Source of the DNA: Siderastrea siderea
Lineage: Eukaryota > Cnidaria > Anthozoa > Scleractinia > Rhizangiidae
DNA: 64,000 nt
Reading direction: 5' to 3'
NCBI GenBank assembly: GCA_964030785.1
Contig: OZ034969.1
Location: 70,154,862-70,218,861, forward strand
The position numbers and the translations under genes are program-made. The notes beneath the pieces are model-generated. The model did no database searches. It was not told where the DNA came from and saw only the letters and a program-made list of their open reading frames with translations. Of the stretch, positions 1-12,300 are shown piece after piece; positions within the stretch are counted from its first letter, which is position 1, and each line of letters begins with the position of its first letter.

Positions 1-862
1 TGGTAGCAAGTTTATTCATTCCCCCCCAACATACACAATAAATTAACCCTTGAAGCCCCAGTGATCAGCATCTCTCTACAATAATAATGCTTTAATTTGG
101 TCATCAGAATTAAGGAATTGATCACCAAACATGAATAGTGTTAATGTTAATAGAAAGAACTTCTCTGCACTAGTACTACAAGCAATGTATGAAGACCAGT
201 AAGTAGAACTTGTAGGTTTACATAGGGGCTTAAAGGGTCAATTGGTATGGAAAGCAAGTTAATTAGCCAATTAAGGGAAAGGGTGAATGTAAATTATAGC
301 ATGTGGAACCTTCAGAAGTAAGTAAACTTTCACATAGACAAATCATGTTGTAGGTGATCAGGATCTCAATTCTCATGAACTCGGTGCTTGCTTGTACATT
401 ACGAGCAGAGCTGTGATGCTGGTCACTGTATGTAGCATGAAATTATTATCAATAATTAATGTTAAGCAGTAATTGTTGTTTCACATCAAGTACATACTGA
501 TTACATGTATGTACTTATCCCCGCTACACATTAAGTGGTAATTGCTAGGAGCAGAGCAAGTGCATTTCTATCCAAATTGTGAACAGACATTTTCCTTTCT
601 GAACCATCTGAATATTATTATTTTTTTAACTATTAACAGGGTCAATATCCAAAACGGAAAACATAAACTCTTATAAATTCTTACTGATCCAATATGAATT
701 ATTTCTTAAAAACATTTCCCCGGGAACGTCCTAAACTTAAAAATCAAGTTCTTTTTACTGCTCATACACAAATATGCACTGTTTGGGGAACAGAAACCTA
801 CTTTGTGAAATAATTTAAGCCTCTTGTGTAATTTGTGGTTTTGATCATACTTGGAAAAATAA
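1..862. other. AT-rich sequence, no gene seen
   Basis: No open frame with splice signals, RNA gene or clear repeat structure was recognised. It may be the 3' untranslated or intronic part of the minus-strand gene fragment that follows. Confidence 0.4.
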
Positions 863-1606
863 TTAGATGTTGAAAATTACTGATACATCAAGAGTAAAGA
901 TAGTGGTAGAGAGAGGAAATAATTGAATCTGTTCAGTCACCATCCGTTGGAAAGGTATTCTAGCAAAAGTATTTTGATGATCATTTTGTCGAAGCACTTG
1001 ATAGTCGGTGTCGCCGGTCCTGATCGGTTTTAGCACACATTTTCTCGAAGAGTTTAATTTGTAGCCGCTGAGTTCATTCTCACTATTCAATCGGTGTGAC
1101 TGAGTTATAATTTCGAAGACCTTGTATCGATTCTCGCGTTGTTGTGGAATCTCGTTTTGTAGTAGCGCTGTGTTATTATTAAATAAGCTAAATTTAAACT
1201 AAGTTGTCTACGTTCTAAGATTTCTCGCCTGTGATATTCCAGTCTCCTGTTTGTCCTGCTGATGGCTTTAGTCAATTTATTCTTCGCTAGATTATTACCG
1301 GTAAACGATGTTCGCTACCCGTTTGTCGTCGACTGTTTCGCCTTCGTTGTACGCGCTGAATTTCAAGTCGGCGTTCACGCTGGGTCTCAGTTTTAAATCC
1401 CCCGGAATGGATTTCCAGCCACTTGTTAAATCAGGGGTTGCTGTCTTTGCTTGGTCCCTCATTTGCATCAGAAATTGGTCCAGTAACTTATTCACAGACG
1501 ATGAATAAACATGTAGAAATGAAGAAACATGAGAGTGCGCAACTGTCAGCGGTCGCGATTTGGCTTTGTTGCTAGGCAACTGTGCGGACACCTTCGGAAA
1601 AAACAT
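863..1606 (-). CDS. Two-exon minus-strand gene fragment, unknown product
   Basis: Two open blocks on the minus strand join cleanly. The first (1606 down to 1299) begins with an ATG and ends at a good donor (CG followed by gtaata). The second (1082 down to about 863) follows an acceptor ending in gaatag. The two bases CG left over from the first exon plus T from the second make one Arg codon, so the junction is phase 2 and stays in frame. The predicted protein is hydrophilic, about 175 residues, with no motif I recognise; it includes WKSIPGDLKLRPSV and SGYKLNSSRKCVLKPIRTG. The second block could also end earlier, at a possible donor (GATG followed by gtgact). The conserved splice fit is the main argument that this is a real gene; homology is unknown. 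Confidence 0.4.
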
Positions 1607-1970
1607 GGCAGATCGAGATTTGACCGCCCTTTAGCAATTCTCGCGCGATCCCCTCGCGACAAATTTATAAACCTCGCTACGCTCGGAGGGCCTTCGGCCC
1701 TCCTCGCTTCGCGAGGAATTATATTCTATTATTGTATTTTTAACTTGGTTTTATTGACTGCATTAACATACCAAATTAAACATATTTAGTAATAACTTAT
1801 TACAACAATACTAATACTAAATATTTTTTTAGTAATACACCTACATGAGACATCTATACGGAAAATAATTGGAAGTGTCATTTTTGCTAACGGTTAAATT
1901 GTTAGAATATGGCTAGAAATCGAATAATTTCTAATTAATCGAGGACTAAAACAACTAACGCCTTCTTTCA
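1607..1970. other. Intergenic; short GC-rich inverted motif
   Basis: A GC-rich patch at about 1670-1715 contains nested inverted words (GGAGGGCCTTCGGCCCTCC and CTCGC/GCGAG). It may be part of a degraded miniature element or lie near a promoter shared with the minus-strand fragment. The rest is AT-rich with no feature seen. Confidence 0.35.
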
Positions 1971-4900
1971 ATGTTTTGGTTCACGTCAGGAACTGTTCCA
2001 ATAAAAATCAGGATGAAAGAAGTCACTCAAACCAAAACAGAATCCACACAAACCAAAACAGAGCTTAAACGTGTCATGAAAGAGATGGCAAACCGCTTTA
2101 TTGACACAAAGTTAGATGACATCCCACCCGAGGAATGGGCACGAAGCTTACGTCACTATTTGGAAGGAGCACTTGAACTAAAAACGACGCAAGCAAGCGT
2201 GGGTTGCCTAAGGATAACAGTGGAATGTAGAACGCTGGAAATTCTCGAACACCTGTGGGATGATTACTGTTCCGGTCATCTGAATGAAGTAGTTGAGGAA
2301 CGCCTTTTAACTGATGAAATCAAGATGAGATTTCGTGTGGAGTCTGTAAAATTGACGACTACTATTTTGCAAGAAGATTACTTGGCTTGTAAGCAGTTTC
2401 TGGAGGGTACATTTTTGTTTTTGCTTCTGTGAGCTTTGTTTCATTCACTATTCTCCTACAGTGTTTTTTTTTTAATGTTCACTTTTATTACACTTCATTT
2501 ACTTGCATTACGCCTAACATACTAACTTACAGACATAACTTACATAATATTTACGTACTGACTTACATAACATAATATTTACATAATACATACAATACAT
2601 ACTACACTTCACTTAAAGTACATCGGTTACATGCTAAGTTAGATAACACAACATTTACACAATACTGACATACCATACCTACATAGTATACATGTATTTT
2701 ACTTACATTTTTAAAATAAATTTATTGATAGTAAGCAGCGGAAAAGCTGTACATAGCAGTACAACAGAGTAGAAAATACAGCATGTAGTAATTACATAAC
2801 ATTCGTTACTTTCAACAATACTAGCTTACATTAACCCCCCAAAAAACTGAACTTATTATGTTATCTTTCTAACTACGTGTACCCTGACTAGCTACCGTTC
2901 CACACACGTGGTCCTCAATCCGCAAAAGGCAGGAAAAAATGTCTTTCAAAGATTGTAATGTGAGAGGAAAAGAGGGCAATTGTCTATTGCAGGACGAGTA
3001 CATCGTGTTCTACAGGTCCAAATATAAAGTCTTGCGACTAAAAATAAAAAGTAGAAATACTTGCGAATAAATGAGTGGGGCCTTAAATCTATAACCAAGG
3101 AAGGCGTTAACTCAAGCGAACGTAGAGAAGTTTCATCACTGAGCAGCCATAAATGCTTACAATTATCCCAAAAGCAGGAAGTTACCGTACAGTTCCAGAA
3201 AAGATGGATAAGAGTTCCCTCTTCGAGTTGGCAGAAGCTGCAAAGGTCATTGTCGTTTAGATTTATTTTTTTAAGAAATTATTAGTGGCCAGTCTCCTGT
3301 GTAAGAGTTTAAATTGAAAAGCAAGACGTTTTGATACTTTCGTACATTGAAAAGGTAACCTGTAAGCAGTCTTCCAGTCAATAGGTTCATTTTCTTCTAT
3401 CATGCAGTCCACAGACCATTTCGTTTCGCTTTGGCTGTTAACGGGCTGCTTTTGTTTCTTTTCTACAAGTTTTTTGTATGCAACTCTGTTTGGATTTTTT
3501 GCCTTCAAAAACTTATCAAGAAAACTTTCATAGTTGGTGTTTTCGTGAGAGGCGTTTTTCTTAAAGCTTATGACCAAATGTTTTATGGCTGATATTACCC
3601 CACGGAAACCTAAGATAGAAAGTTTGTCTTGATATTATAACGCTCTTTGAATTCAGATAATTTATAGAAATCTAGTCTCATTTTCCATCAAATGACCAAT
3701 ATTTTGTATTCCTTGAGAAGACCATGCTACATAGTGTTTTGGTTTATTATTGACTCGAATGAGAGAGTTTAGCCAGAGATACTGTGAAAGTAACTGTTTC
3801 TTTGAAGAAATATTATCTTGTTCGTAGTTAATATTTGACCAGGTTTGCAAAATTCCTTGCAAGAAAACATCTGATACCTTGAAGTAGGCTAATAAATCCT
3901 TTTTGTGCAGATTACCTTTGCAGATAGTACCGCCGCCTAAGTCTCTTAATTGTAAATTGAACACCAGTTTCCATTTTTCATGATTTCTCCTACAGTGTTA
4001 CATATACTCTGAAATAACCTGAATAACGTTATGTGTGTCGAGGTTCATTTACAGTTAGTGCATAGTTGGCTATGAGGATGTAAGGACTGTGCTGATTTTG
4101 TATCGTAAGCATTCGTTATTTATTTCATTTCTTGCAAAGGAAGATTATTTGCAAGCGAAGCTACGCGAGATGCCAAGCAGGGTGTCAAGTACAATCACTA
4201 TAAAAATGTAAACTCTTGAGAGATGATAGAGTTCTATTTCCTTACATATTTTAGAACGGAATCAGGATTCAACAACAAACATGGAGGAAGGTTGTGCTCA
4301 AGGTTTGCGGACTCAAGCTATTGATGAAACTCGGAGCCAATATCCCAAAACTGATCCTCTGACCCTGTCCTCCGCAGTCAACTGTAAGTTATTATCCAGG
4401 GTGTGTAAATGTCCGGAAATCACTAGTAAATTGTATATTTGTTGATAACTGTAAATTGTTTGGACCCAGAAGTCATAGTAAATGACAATTGATCGGTTAA
4501 ATCAATAATTGATAATTATCAGTTAAAACAGCCATTCGCTTTTCAGTTAAACCACTGGCATTCCAGTTAAGTCGTCTGTGAACTAACTCGTGAAGACGAA
4601 ATATTTTTAATGCTGATATTCGGACAGTATAACCTGCATAGAAACACCCGTGGCCTTCTTATTTTTTCCCGTTTTTGGACCCGGGAAAGCGGAAATGTCG
4701 CAGTGTGGGTTTGTAGTAAGAGAGAAAACATCCACTTGGTTTTCATTTGAATTGGTGCAGCTAGTTTGTAAAAACAAAAAAATATATATGGATATTTAAA
4801 TTTTTACATTTTGTTTCTAAAGATACGCCAGAGCCGAAGCTTAAGAGGAAGTCATCCCCAGCCACTTCAAAAGAAGTGCAGGAAGGTGATGCAGTTTCCA

Positions 4901-5405
4901 TGTTAAATAAAAATAACCCCCCCCCCCCACCTTCGTACAGTACTAGTTGTTCCTTTAAAGTACTTTTAAGTGGGGTACATTAGTTAAAGCAATCATGCCT
5001 ACCCGCCTAAATCGCCCGTCTGTATTTTCCAACTTAACCTATGATCACAAAAAAGACGATCTTTAGCTGATCGTAAAGTAGAAGTAAATGGTTTGATGTT
5101 GTCAAGTTCCTCCCCCATTTCATTGCAATATCACACTTAAAATCAAGGAAAATAAGTCGCCTAAAACCCCAATTACAGTTGTAATAATGAGGTAGCTATA
5201 ATCTATCCGTAATCTTGAAGTCTTGATTTTTTTTTATGAAACGTGATTACAATTCATGGTACTGTAGATCAAACAGTTCAACTAGTTTTATATTCCTTTC
5301 CCTTTTTTAAAGGTCTGCTACCACCAAAGAGGAGGATAAAGTCCCCGTCAAGTGGAAGTACTCAACGTCCTGAGCAATCCACGCCAACGACTATGCATGA
5401 TGAAG
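1971..5405 (+). CDS. TRADD-N-like adaptor exon plus three linker exons (partial gene)
   Basis: Exon 1 (1971 or 1990 to 2406) encodes a domain with the pattern GCLRITVECRTLEILEHLWD, then DYCSGHLNEVVEERLLTDE and later LTTTILQEDYLACKQFLEG. This resembles the TRADD-N adaptor fold described in animal and bacterial conflict systems (a beta strand, then an amphipathic helix ending Y-x-x-G-x-L-x-x-x-x-x-x-x-L). It ends at a donor (GAGG then gtacat) in phase 1. Three further exons follow: 4255-4383, 4823-4885 and 5313-5405, with 129, 63 and 93 bases, all phase 1 on both sides. They encode hydrophilic linkers such as PEPKLKRKSSPATSKEVQEG and GLLPPKRRIKSPSSGST, closely similar in style to the linkers of the PNP-Death gene at 33-39 kb. 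The start is uncertain: ATG at 1971, or an internal exon beginning at 1990 after ttcacgtcag. No Death or NTPase exon is found before 19.7 kb, so the gene is either broken by transposons or spliced over a long intron. Confidence 0.6.
2460..2840. repeat. Low-complexity AT/ACTTACATAA-rich tract
   Basis: Loose repeats of the words ACTTACATAACATAATATTTAC and ACATAC lie inside the first intron of the TRADD-N-like gene. No coding signal was seen. Confidence 0.5.
3263..3964 (-). pseudogene. 3' remnant of a non-LTR retrotransposon (LINE)
   Basis: Two minus-strand frames (3964-3662, then 3577-3263) carry features typical of the end of L1/CR1-type LINE ORF2. The first has LWLNSLIRVNNKPKHYVAWS followed by a Gly-Ile-Gln-Asn-Ile stretch. 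The second has DWKTAYRLPFQCTKVSKRLA followed by FQFKLLHRRLATNNFLKK. A frameshift separates them. The usual zinc-binding tail after the last motif is missing and the frame stops. The remnant sits in an intron of the TRADD-N-like gene, on the opposite strand. Confidence 0.65.
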
Positions 5406-6304
5406 GTCAGCTGATGAGGAGCTCTCAGTTAACCCTTTTACTCCTAGATTTGTACCAGGAAGTTTTCGAGTGCAATGTGCAATAAATATGCAGGCCAAAT
5501 TTTTTCAAAGGCTAACAAAATTGCATTTTACACATTATAACTGCTTCACAGAGAAGAGGGAACTGTGAGATGGAAAAGAAATACCTGTTTGCACTGCCAC
5601 CCTTCCCTTCTCTGTTGAGTTGCAACGGAATCGGTTCTCAAACATTTAAGGTGTAAAGCTTTAAACGTACGACCTCCACCATAATTTTCACCCGCAGCCT
5701 TAGCCGGAAAAAAGAAAGCGCTTCCTCGACCCTCCCATTGATCCCTTTCGCCTTCCAAAAACACACCGTTAATTCATGTGTGAATTTGGGCGGATGAAAA
5801 GAATGAAGTGAATTACGGTGTGTTTTTTGAAGTGGATTACAATGTGTTTTGCAGGGGAAAAGTTCAGTAGTAAAAAGAGACAAATTGCATTATTGAAAAC
5901 TAGAAATTTAATCGAAGAATGATTCTTTCGATCTGAGCAAACATGTTTTACCGTTTAACTCATCACACGCGAATCCCACAGGCCTTGCGGAATGACTTGT
6001 CTGTAATTCAGATACGGTGAAATTTTACTCACGAGATTAGCAACAATTGCATTAGAAAACCTCAGCAAAAGCAAAGTTAGCATGTTATTCACCTATTCCT
6101 CCGCAAGGTATGTGATATATTCACCTGGTTCCGCACCAAAGGCTACCCCCTCGCTCTAGGTAAACCCCCCCTTTTTTTTTTTACTTAGTTAGCTTTACAT
6201 TAAACAACTCCACTCCACGCGTTTTGCATATCGCTAAGCTGCTCCTTTCGCAAAAATAGAACGTTTTCAAATTTTGTCGCCAACAGCAAAGTTACCTGCT
6301 CTTT
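5406..6304. repeat. Intergenic or intronic; dispersed repeat copy at 5585-5700
   Basis: The stretch around 5585-5700 (CGGAATCGGTTCTCAAAC through CGTACGACCTCCACCATAAT and TCACCCGCAGCCTTAGCC) reappears diverged at 13055-13195. Short open frames here look accidental. The remainder holds no feature I can support. Confidence 0.45.
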
Positions 6305-6321
6305 ACCCGTGTAAAATACCT

Positions 6322-6545
6322 CCATGGAATTCCATGGAGTTCCATGGAATTCGATGGAATATTTTCAAAGGAATTCCATGGAGTATTAGGACATGGATTT
6401 CCATGGAATTCCATGGAGTTCCATGGAATTCGTTGCAATATTTTCCATGGAATTCCATGGAGTATTAGGACATGGATTTCCATGGAATTCCATGGAGTAT
6501 TTTCCAACTAGCTTTCCATGGAGTTCCATGGAATTCCATGGAAAA
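6322..6545. repeat. Palindromic TTCCATGGAAT array 1
   Basis: Repeated TTCCATGGAATTCCATGGAG units are broken by spacers containing ATTTTCAAAG and GTATTAGGACATGGAT. The unit is its own reverse complement, so both strands give the same pseudo-peptide pattern (MEFHGIPWNS). Confidence 0.85.
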
Positions 6546-8054
6546 AGAGTACCAGGAAGAGTTTCATTGAAGGTGACCCAGAGTCCGTCTAAGGATAAAT
6601 GTTTAGAAACGGACAGATTACCATTCAGTTTTTAATAAATAAAATACAGATTTAATTGCTAAAAGAAATCATTAACTTTTCAATATTTACAGTAACACAG
6701 TGCTAGTAAGAGAAGGATTCTTAAATATGTTATAACTTTGTGCTATAATTGTAATATACATTACAATTGAAGTAAAATGAAAATTGGCTTCTAACATAAA
6801 CAACACAATTCATTGGTGAAGCGACAAACTGAACAATTCCGTAATGCTACTTAAAACGGTATTCCTTTGAAACATTCTCACTAATTGCACATAAGCTTAT
6901 TTACACAGTAGAACTAGAGACACTAGACACATTGGACAGAGAAAAATATTTTCACTAACGAATGTTGCATCAATTTTCAAATTGCATGTTAATACTACAG
7001 ACAAGTTTTCAATTATACTCCCTAACTGTATATTGATAAAAATTATTAAAAAAGCAAAAAATGATTCCAGCATACCTCATGACAGACAACTCTTTCAATA
7101 ACATTACCCCGCTTAAACACGGTTTTCAGATCCAAAGGTTACGAAATCACTGGAGTACACTGTAGGCTATTGACTCTTTTCTGTTACTTTTGAGGCGATT
7201 AAAATTTCGATTGTGTTTAGTTGAGAAACTCTCATTCGTTTATATTACTGAGGGTAAATTGTAACTCTTAATAAGTCCACATTTCCACTTAAACTGTTGA
7301 ATCGAACTGCTGTTGCTCCACGGTCCCACTGCAGTTGCTCATAACCTCGATTTCATCGGTTCATTTTGATCCAAAAATCCACGTACAAGGCTCAAAACAT
7401 TTCTAGGCACATAAACTAACCTTAAAGCTACAATTATCCAATTCTGTTTCAATCTGAAAGACGCATTTTCATCCTCAAACCATACACAGATGCTAATGCT
7501 ACGCAACTTTCGCAACTGTCACTTCAAAATGGCGCCTGTTTTGATGATGCAGAGGTCACATGACTCAAGTGACAACTGCTGACCACTGAATGCGGGCACT
7601 TCGTTTTGGGCGCTCGGATATCACATTGAATTGTTGAATTAAATGGTTATGCTCATGATTAAAATATAATATACAATTATTTTGCTACTCGGAGTGACTG
7701 TAGAGGTAAGGTTAGGTATGTTTTTTTACTATTTATTAATTTATATTGCTAGCTGACAGAATCCCATTCAAGCAGTCAGTTATTTCCCAAATTGGACAGC
7801 TTGTAGTTCTGTGCAAAATATAATTAAATGATACAGTAATTTAAAAAATCCTCTGACTGCCAAAAAGGTCACTCAGTCTCTGATCTTGCCAGTTTGACTG
7901 TCCTCAGAAGTCACTGATAGGCAGCTGTACCGTCAATATATGTCCTCGCACATAAAAGATACACTGTTGTCATTTTGAATAATTATTAGTGGGGATAACT
8001 CACTCTTTTATTTTCAAACTATTATGTGTCACACAATGAAATTCAGTAAGCTTC

Positions 8055-8362
8055 CATGGAACTCCACCAATATTCCAATTTGAGACTTCAAATCCAGTGG
8101 ACTCCATGGGTTTCCATGGAGCTTCCATGGAACTCCACGAAAGTCCTTGTGGTTTCCATGGAACCCCATGGAACTCCATGGAGCTTCCATGAAACTCCAT
8201 GGAATTCCATGGAGCTTCCATGGAACTCCATGTAATTCCATGGAGCTTCCATGGAACTCCATGGGGCTTCCATAGAATTCCATGGAATTCCATGGAATTC
8301 CATGAAACTCCATGGAATTCTATGGAATTCCATGGAGTTCCATGGAATTCCATGGAGTTATT
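8055..8362. repeat. Palindromic CCATGG array 2
   Basis: Tandem TTCCATGGAACTCCATGGAG-type units with GCTTCCATGGA variants, ending in the TIR at 8372. Confidence 0.85.
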
Positions 8363-9479
8363 TTACACGGGTAACGAATGTTGCATCAATTTTCAAATTG
8401 CATGTTAATACTACAGACAAGTTTTCAATTATACTCCCTAACTGTATATTGAAAAAAATTATTAAAAAAGCAAAAAATGATTCCGGCATACCTCATGACA
8501 GACAACTCTTTCAATAACATTACCCCGCTTAAACACGGTTTGCAGATCCAAAGGTTACGAAATCACTGGAGTACACTGTAGGCTATTGACTCTTTTCTGT
8601 TACTTTTGAGGCGATTAAAATTTCGCTTGTGTTTAGTTGAGAAACTCTCATTCGTTTATATTACTGAGGGTAAATTGTAACTCTTAAAAAGTCCACATTT
8701 CCACTTGAACTGTTGAATCGAACTGATGTTGCTCCACGGTCCCACTGCAGTTGCTCATAACCTCGATTTCATCGGTTCATTTTGATCCAAAAATCCACGT
8801 GCAAGGCTCAAAACATTTCTAGGCACATAAACTAACCTTAAAGCTACAATTATCCAATTCTGTTTCAATCTGAAAGATGCATTTTCATTCTCAAACCATA
8901 CACAGATGCTTGCTACGCAACTGTCGCAACCGTCACTTCAAAATGGCGCCTGTGTTGATGATACAGAGGTCACATGACTCAAGTGACAACTGCTGACCAC
9001 TGAATGCAGGCACTTTGTTTTGGGCGCTCGGATATCACATTTAATTGTTGAATTAAATGGTTATGCTCATGATTAAAATATAATATACAACTATTTTGCT
9101 ACTCGGAGTGACTGTAGAGGTAAGGTTAGGTATGTATTTTACTAACCTTACCTATTTATTAATTTATATTGCTATTGCTAGCTGACAGAATCCCATTCAA
9201 GCAGTCAGTTATTTCCCAAATTGGACAGCTTGTAGTTCTGTGCAAAATATAATTAATTGATACAGTAATTTCAAAAATCCTCTGACTGCCAAAAAGGTCA
9301 CTCGGTCTCCGATCTTGCCAGTTTGACTGTCCTCAGAAGTCATTGATAGGCAGCTGTACCGTCAATATATGTCCTCGCACATGAAAGATACACTGTTGTC
9401 ATTTTGAATAATTATCAGTAGGGATAACTCAATCTTTTATTTTCAAACTATTATGTGTCACACAATGAAATTCAGTAAG

Positions 9480-9772
9480 CTTCCGTGGAACTCCACCAAT
9501 ATTCCATGAGACTTCAATGGACTCCATGGGTTTCCATGGAGCTTCCATGGAACTCCACGAAAGTCCTTGTGGTTTCCATGGAACCCCATGGAACTCCATG
9601 GAGCTTCCATGGAGCTCCATGGAATTCCACGGAGCTTCCATGGAACTCTATGTAATTCCAGGGAGCTTCCATGGAACTCCATGGGGCTTCCACAGAATTC
9701 CATGGAATTCCATGAAACTCCATGGAATTCTATGGAATTCCATGGAGTTCCATGGAATTCCATGGAGTTATT
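9480..9772. repeat. Palindromic CCATGG array 3
   Basis: This is the duplicate of array 2 in the second tandem copy. It has a few point changes (for example TTCCGTGGAAC at the left edge) and is slightly shorter. Confidence 0.85.
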
Positions 9773-9782
9773 TTACACGGGT

Positions 9783-10857
9783 TGCCTTTACACAGTTTTT
9801 ACGCTGAAACTGTGGCACAGACTTAAGCCAGTCTCTAGTCTTCCTTTAGCTAAATGCGCAAGCATCTAACAAAATTGAATTGTAAAGTTTCATAGAAAGA
9901 TTTCCATATGCTTTCCGTCTCACCGATTGACACGCTAAATGCGAATATTTAATTGTAACTCAGACTTTTGCATACATTAGCTGTTCACAGTAGACACGTT
10001 TACCTTTTAAAAAATGTTCTCCCGGGAATTGGAGAGGAAGTAAGATTTGCAAGATTGAAGTTCGAATTTTTAGTCAATCGGGTGTATAACTGATGAATGC
10101 TGCTTCTTTCGCAATATGGCCGCGGGTGAGAAACTAAGTCATCAGTATTTATTTCTTTAGTGCGTATGCACGAAGTGCGACGAATGGTAGCGACATTGCG
10201 CGAAGTATTCATGAATAGGCTCTTCAGTAAAACGTAATATATAGATTTAGCCAAGCCTAAAAGCGGAGCCGCGAAGGAATAAACTGGTGTTCGTTTCTCA
10301 AAAATAGTCCTGAAACGTTTCGGTCTGAAATACATTTCGGGGCTTTTTTTGGCTCGTTCGCTTTCGAAAAGTGTTTCTCAAAAAGCCTGAAAGTGTTCCG
10401 AATTGTCCTTCAATAGTTTGGGGATCTGTTCTGTAAAACCAAGCTCGAAAGGTCGTTCTAGAGGCTGAGCACAGCTTGATTATTTCACTCACGAGCCGTC
10501 TTGCTTGGTGTTTGCAATGTTTCTATATCCTGTCATTAACTGTCAAGGCTTGTCAAATCTCCTTGGTTTATTGGCTGTTCGCTTGAATGAACTTGAAACG
10601 GCGCTCATTTACAAAAACAAAATAAAAATTATTCGACTGTTTAAATGGGTTATCTTCATCGCGTTCGGATGTTAACAAATAACATGAACTGCCACTAAAT
10701 AAAAATATTAGTCTGGTCAAAATTTATACTGACATTTCACCGGCATTTTACTGGGATTACCCGAAATAAAGGATCTGGGAGCTTCGAAGCACTTGTAATG
10801 AACTTATCGAAGAAATGTCGCGTAGGTTTTAGCAGCCGCGAAAAAATTCAAGCACTT
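9783..10857. other. Intergenic; dispersed repeat at about 10110-10230
   Basis: The segment with AAGTGCGACGAATGGTAGCG and TTCATGAATAGGCTCTTCAG recurs in diverged form at 21240-21335, inside an intron of the GT4-Roc-COR gene. No convincing coding region was seen. Confidence 0.4.
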
Positions 10858-11335
10858 TGAGGAACACACATTACTTACGGGATAAAATAGCTTTAAACTC
10901 AAAACTGCTTCGCTTATATTTCGTTCTCTAACTTGAGACCATCGAGATTGAAAACAAACGAACAAACACCGTCCAAACATTCTTAACTCTGTTGCATAAG
11001 TTTTGCGGCTGCAAATTGTCTGAAATTCGAGCGCTTTAAAAAATGCACCGAACTGTTTTTGGAAGCTTTTCGGGCATAATAGGTTTAAACCGACAACTGC
11101 TTTGCTTATAGTTTTTCAAATAACTGTTATATTCTGTTCTCTAACTAGAGACACTCAAGATTCAAAACAGAGAAACGCCAAACACGCTTTAATTAAATTG
11201 TTATTATGCCGGCATAAGTTTTGCGGATGCGAAGTAAGCCTATATAAAGTTAGGCGCTTTGAGGAACGCACAAAACTGTTTTCGGAAGCTTTTCGGATAA
11301 AATAGCTTTAAACTGACAACTGCTTCGCTTAAAAG
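10858..11335. repeat. Diverged tandem repeat, about 200-bp unit
   Basis: Three units share GAGGAACGCACA, then CGGATAAAATAGCTTTAAAC and ACAACTGCTTCGCTTA, then TTCTCTAACTTGAGAC and GCATAAGTTTTGCGG. They start near 10858, 11040 and 11258. Non-coding. Confidence 0.55.
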
Positions 11336-11839
11336 ATTATTACTATTGAAAACTTCTAGGACAAGAAAATCGACAGTTGCACAAAGAGATGGACCGGACA
11401 GTGAAAATTGAAAGCAAAGCTTGTGCAGTTGTCTTGCGGCTGTGCTAAGACCTTACTGTTCTGAATAAACAAACACAAAATAATGGACAGAGAAATCATT
11501 TTTGAAAAACATTTATTCGAAAACCCCTATGTTTATACTTAAATGCAATTCGCGTTACACTTCCAAAATCGTAGGTCGGTCCACGCGAGTGAAATCGGCT
11601 CAGCATGGCAAAATATTCAAGAATCTGTCACAAATCTGAGCGCGTTTTCTTAAAGTCAAAAGTAAATAACACATCTCTAATGGCATAAATCAAATTTACA
11701 TTTCAACACGTAATTTCTTTCATCGTAATACTCGAAATCATGTACCTTAGACCTTTTAAAAACTTCACTTACTCGGTTGTGTTTCAGAACAGGGCAAACT
11801 CTCCGCCGTGAAGAAAACAAAGCGATGAAGTCCTTTGAA

Positions 11840-12300
11840 TGCAGCTTTCGTAACTTGAACTTTTCGCCTTCTACCAGTATTCTTTTGAACTTTTTCTTTC
11901 TATTTATATATATTAGATGTTTTTTTGTCAAGTATAAAACTTCATTACTCTCGAGCAATCGTTAAATGCTAAAGAAGCTTAAGCTTTTAAAGAAACCTCT
12001 CTTTCAAAAGCGACGATGGTCATGCGATTTCCCGCCAAGAAAAATGCCGGTTGCCCTAAAGCACCGTGCGATTTCCCGCCAAGAAAAGATGGCATTCTCT
12101 GCCCCCGTCGGGTTGTCTTGGGACTCCCCTCCCCCTCCCACAGAGTGTGCGGACGGACGGACGTACGGATGTACGGACGTACGGACGGACGGTCACGTGA
12201 CTATTACGTCACAACCAAAATTTCTCGGATTCATAGGTTACCATATTTCCTTAGCAATGGAGCTCCGCTGGCGGGCTTTGCCCGCAGGCTCCGCTATAAA
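11840..12300 (+). repeat. Dispersed repeat containing twin TTTCCCGCCAAGAAA motifs
   Basis: The segment 11840-12165 occurs again in inverted orientation at 32545-32850, so this is a dispersed family rather than a gene. Within it TTTCCCGCCAAGAAA occurs twice about 50 bases apart. It is followed here by a short GGACGGACGTACGGATGTAC tract (12150-12195) that is absent from the other copy, then a GGCGGGCTTTGCCCGC hairpin near 12270. Confidence 0.6.

Larger units (their letters stand above)
6305..9782. mobile_element. Tandem TIR element with subterminal CCATGG/GAATTC arrays
   Basis: The left end at 6305 reads ACCCGTGTAAAATACCTCC. The reverse complement of 8354-8372 and of 9764-9782 reads ACCCGTGTAAAATAACTCC. 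These behave as terminal inverted repeats. Inside each end lies an array of a palindromic unit of about 10-11 bases. The structure is one full unit (6305-8372) followed by a second partial unit sharing the central end (to 9782). No transposase frame is present: the long frames across the arrays are translations of the palindromic repeat on both strands. It is best explained as a non-autonomous DNA element that has duplicated in tandem. No clear target duplication was seen. Confidence 0.6.
6958..9782 (+). repeat. About 1.41-kb tandem duplication
   Basis: Sequence from about 6958 (ACGAATGTTGCATCAATTTT) to 8371 is repeated from about 8373 to 9782 with few differences, an offset of about 1414 bases. 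The copies differ by single-base changes and small indels, such as an extra ACTAACCTTACC-like insertion near 9140. No gene is carried. Confidence 0.85.

Noticed and set aside
3061..3285. 74-residue plus-strand frame in the TRADD-N gene intron
   Set aside because: No supported acceptor or donor keeping phase 1, and it overlaps the LINE remnant end.
6274..9869. Overlapping frames on both strands with Met-Glu-Phe-His-Gly-x-Pro-Trp repeats
   Set aside because: The unit is its own reverse complement, so both strands give the same peptide; this is a repeat artefact.
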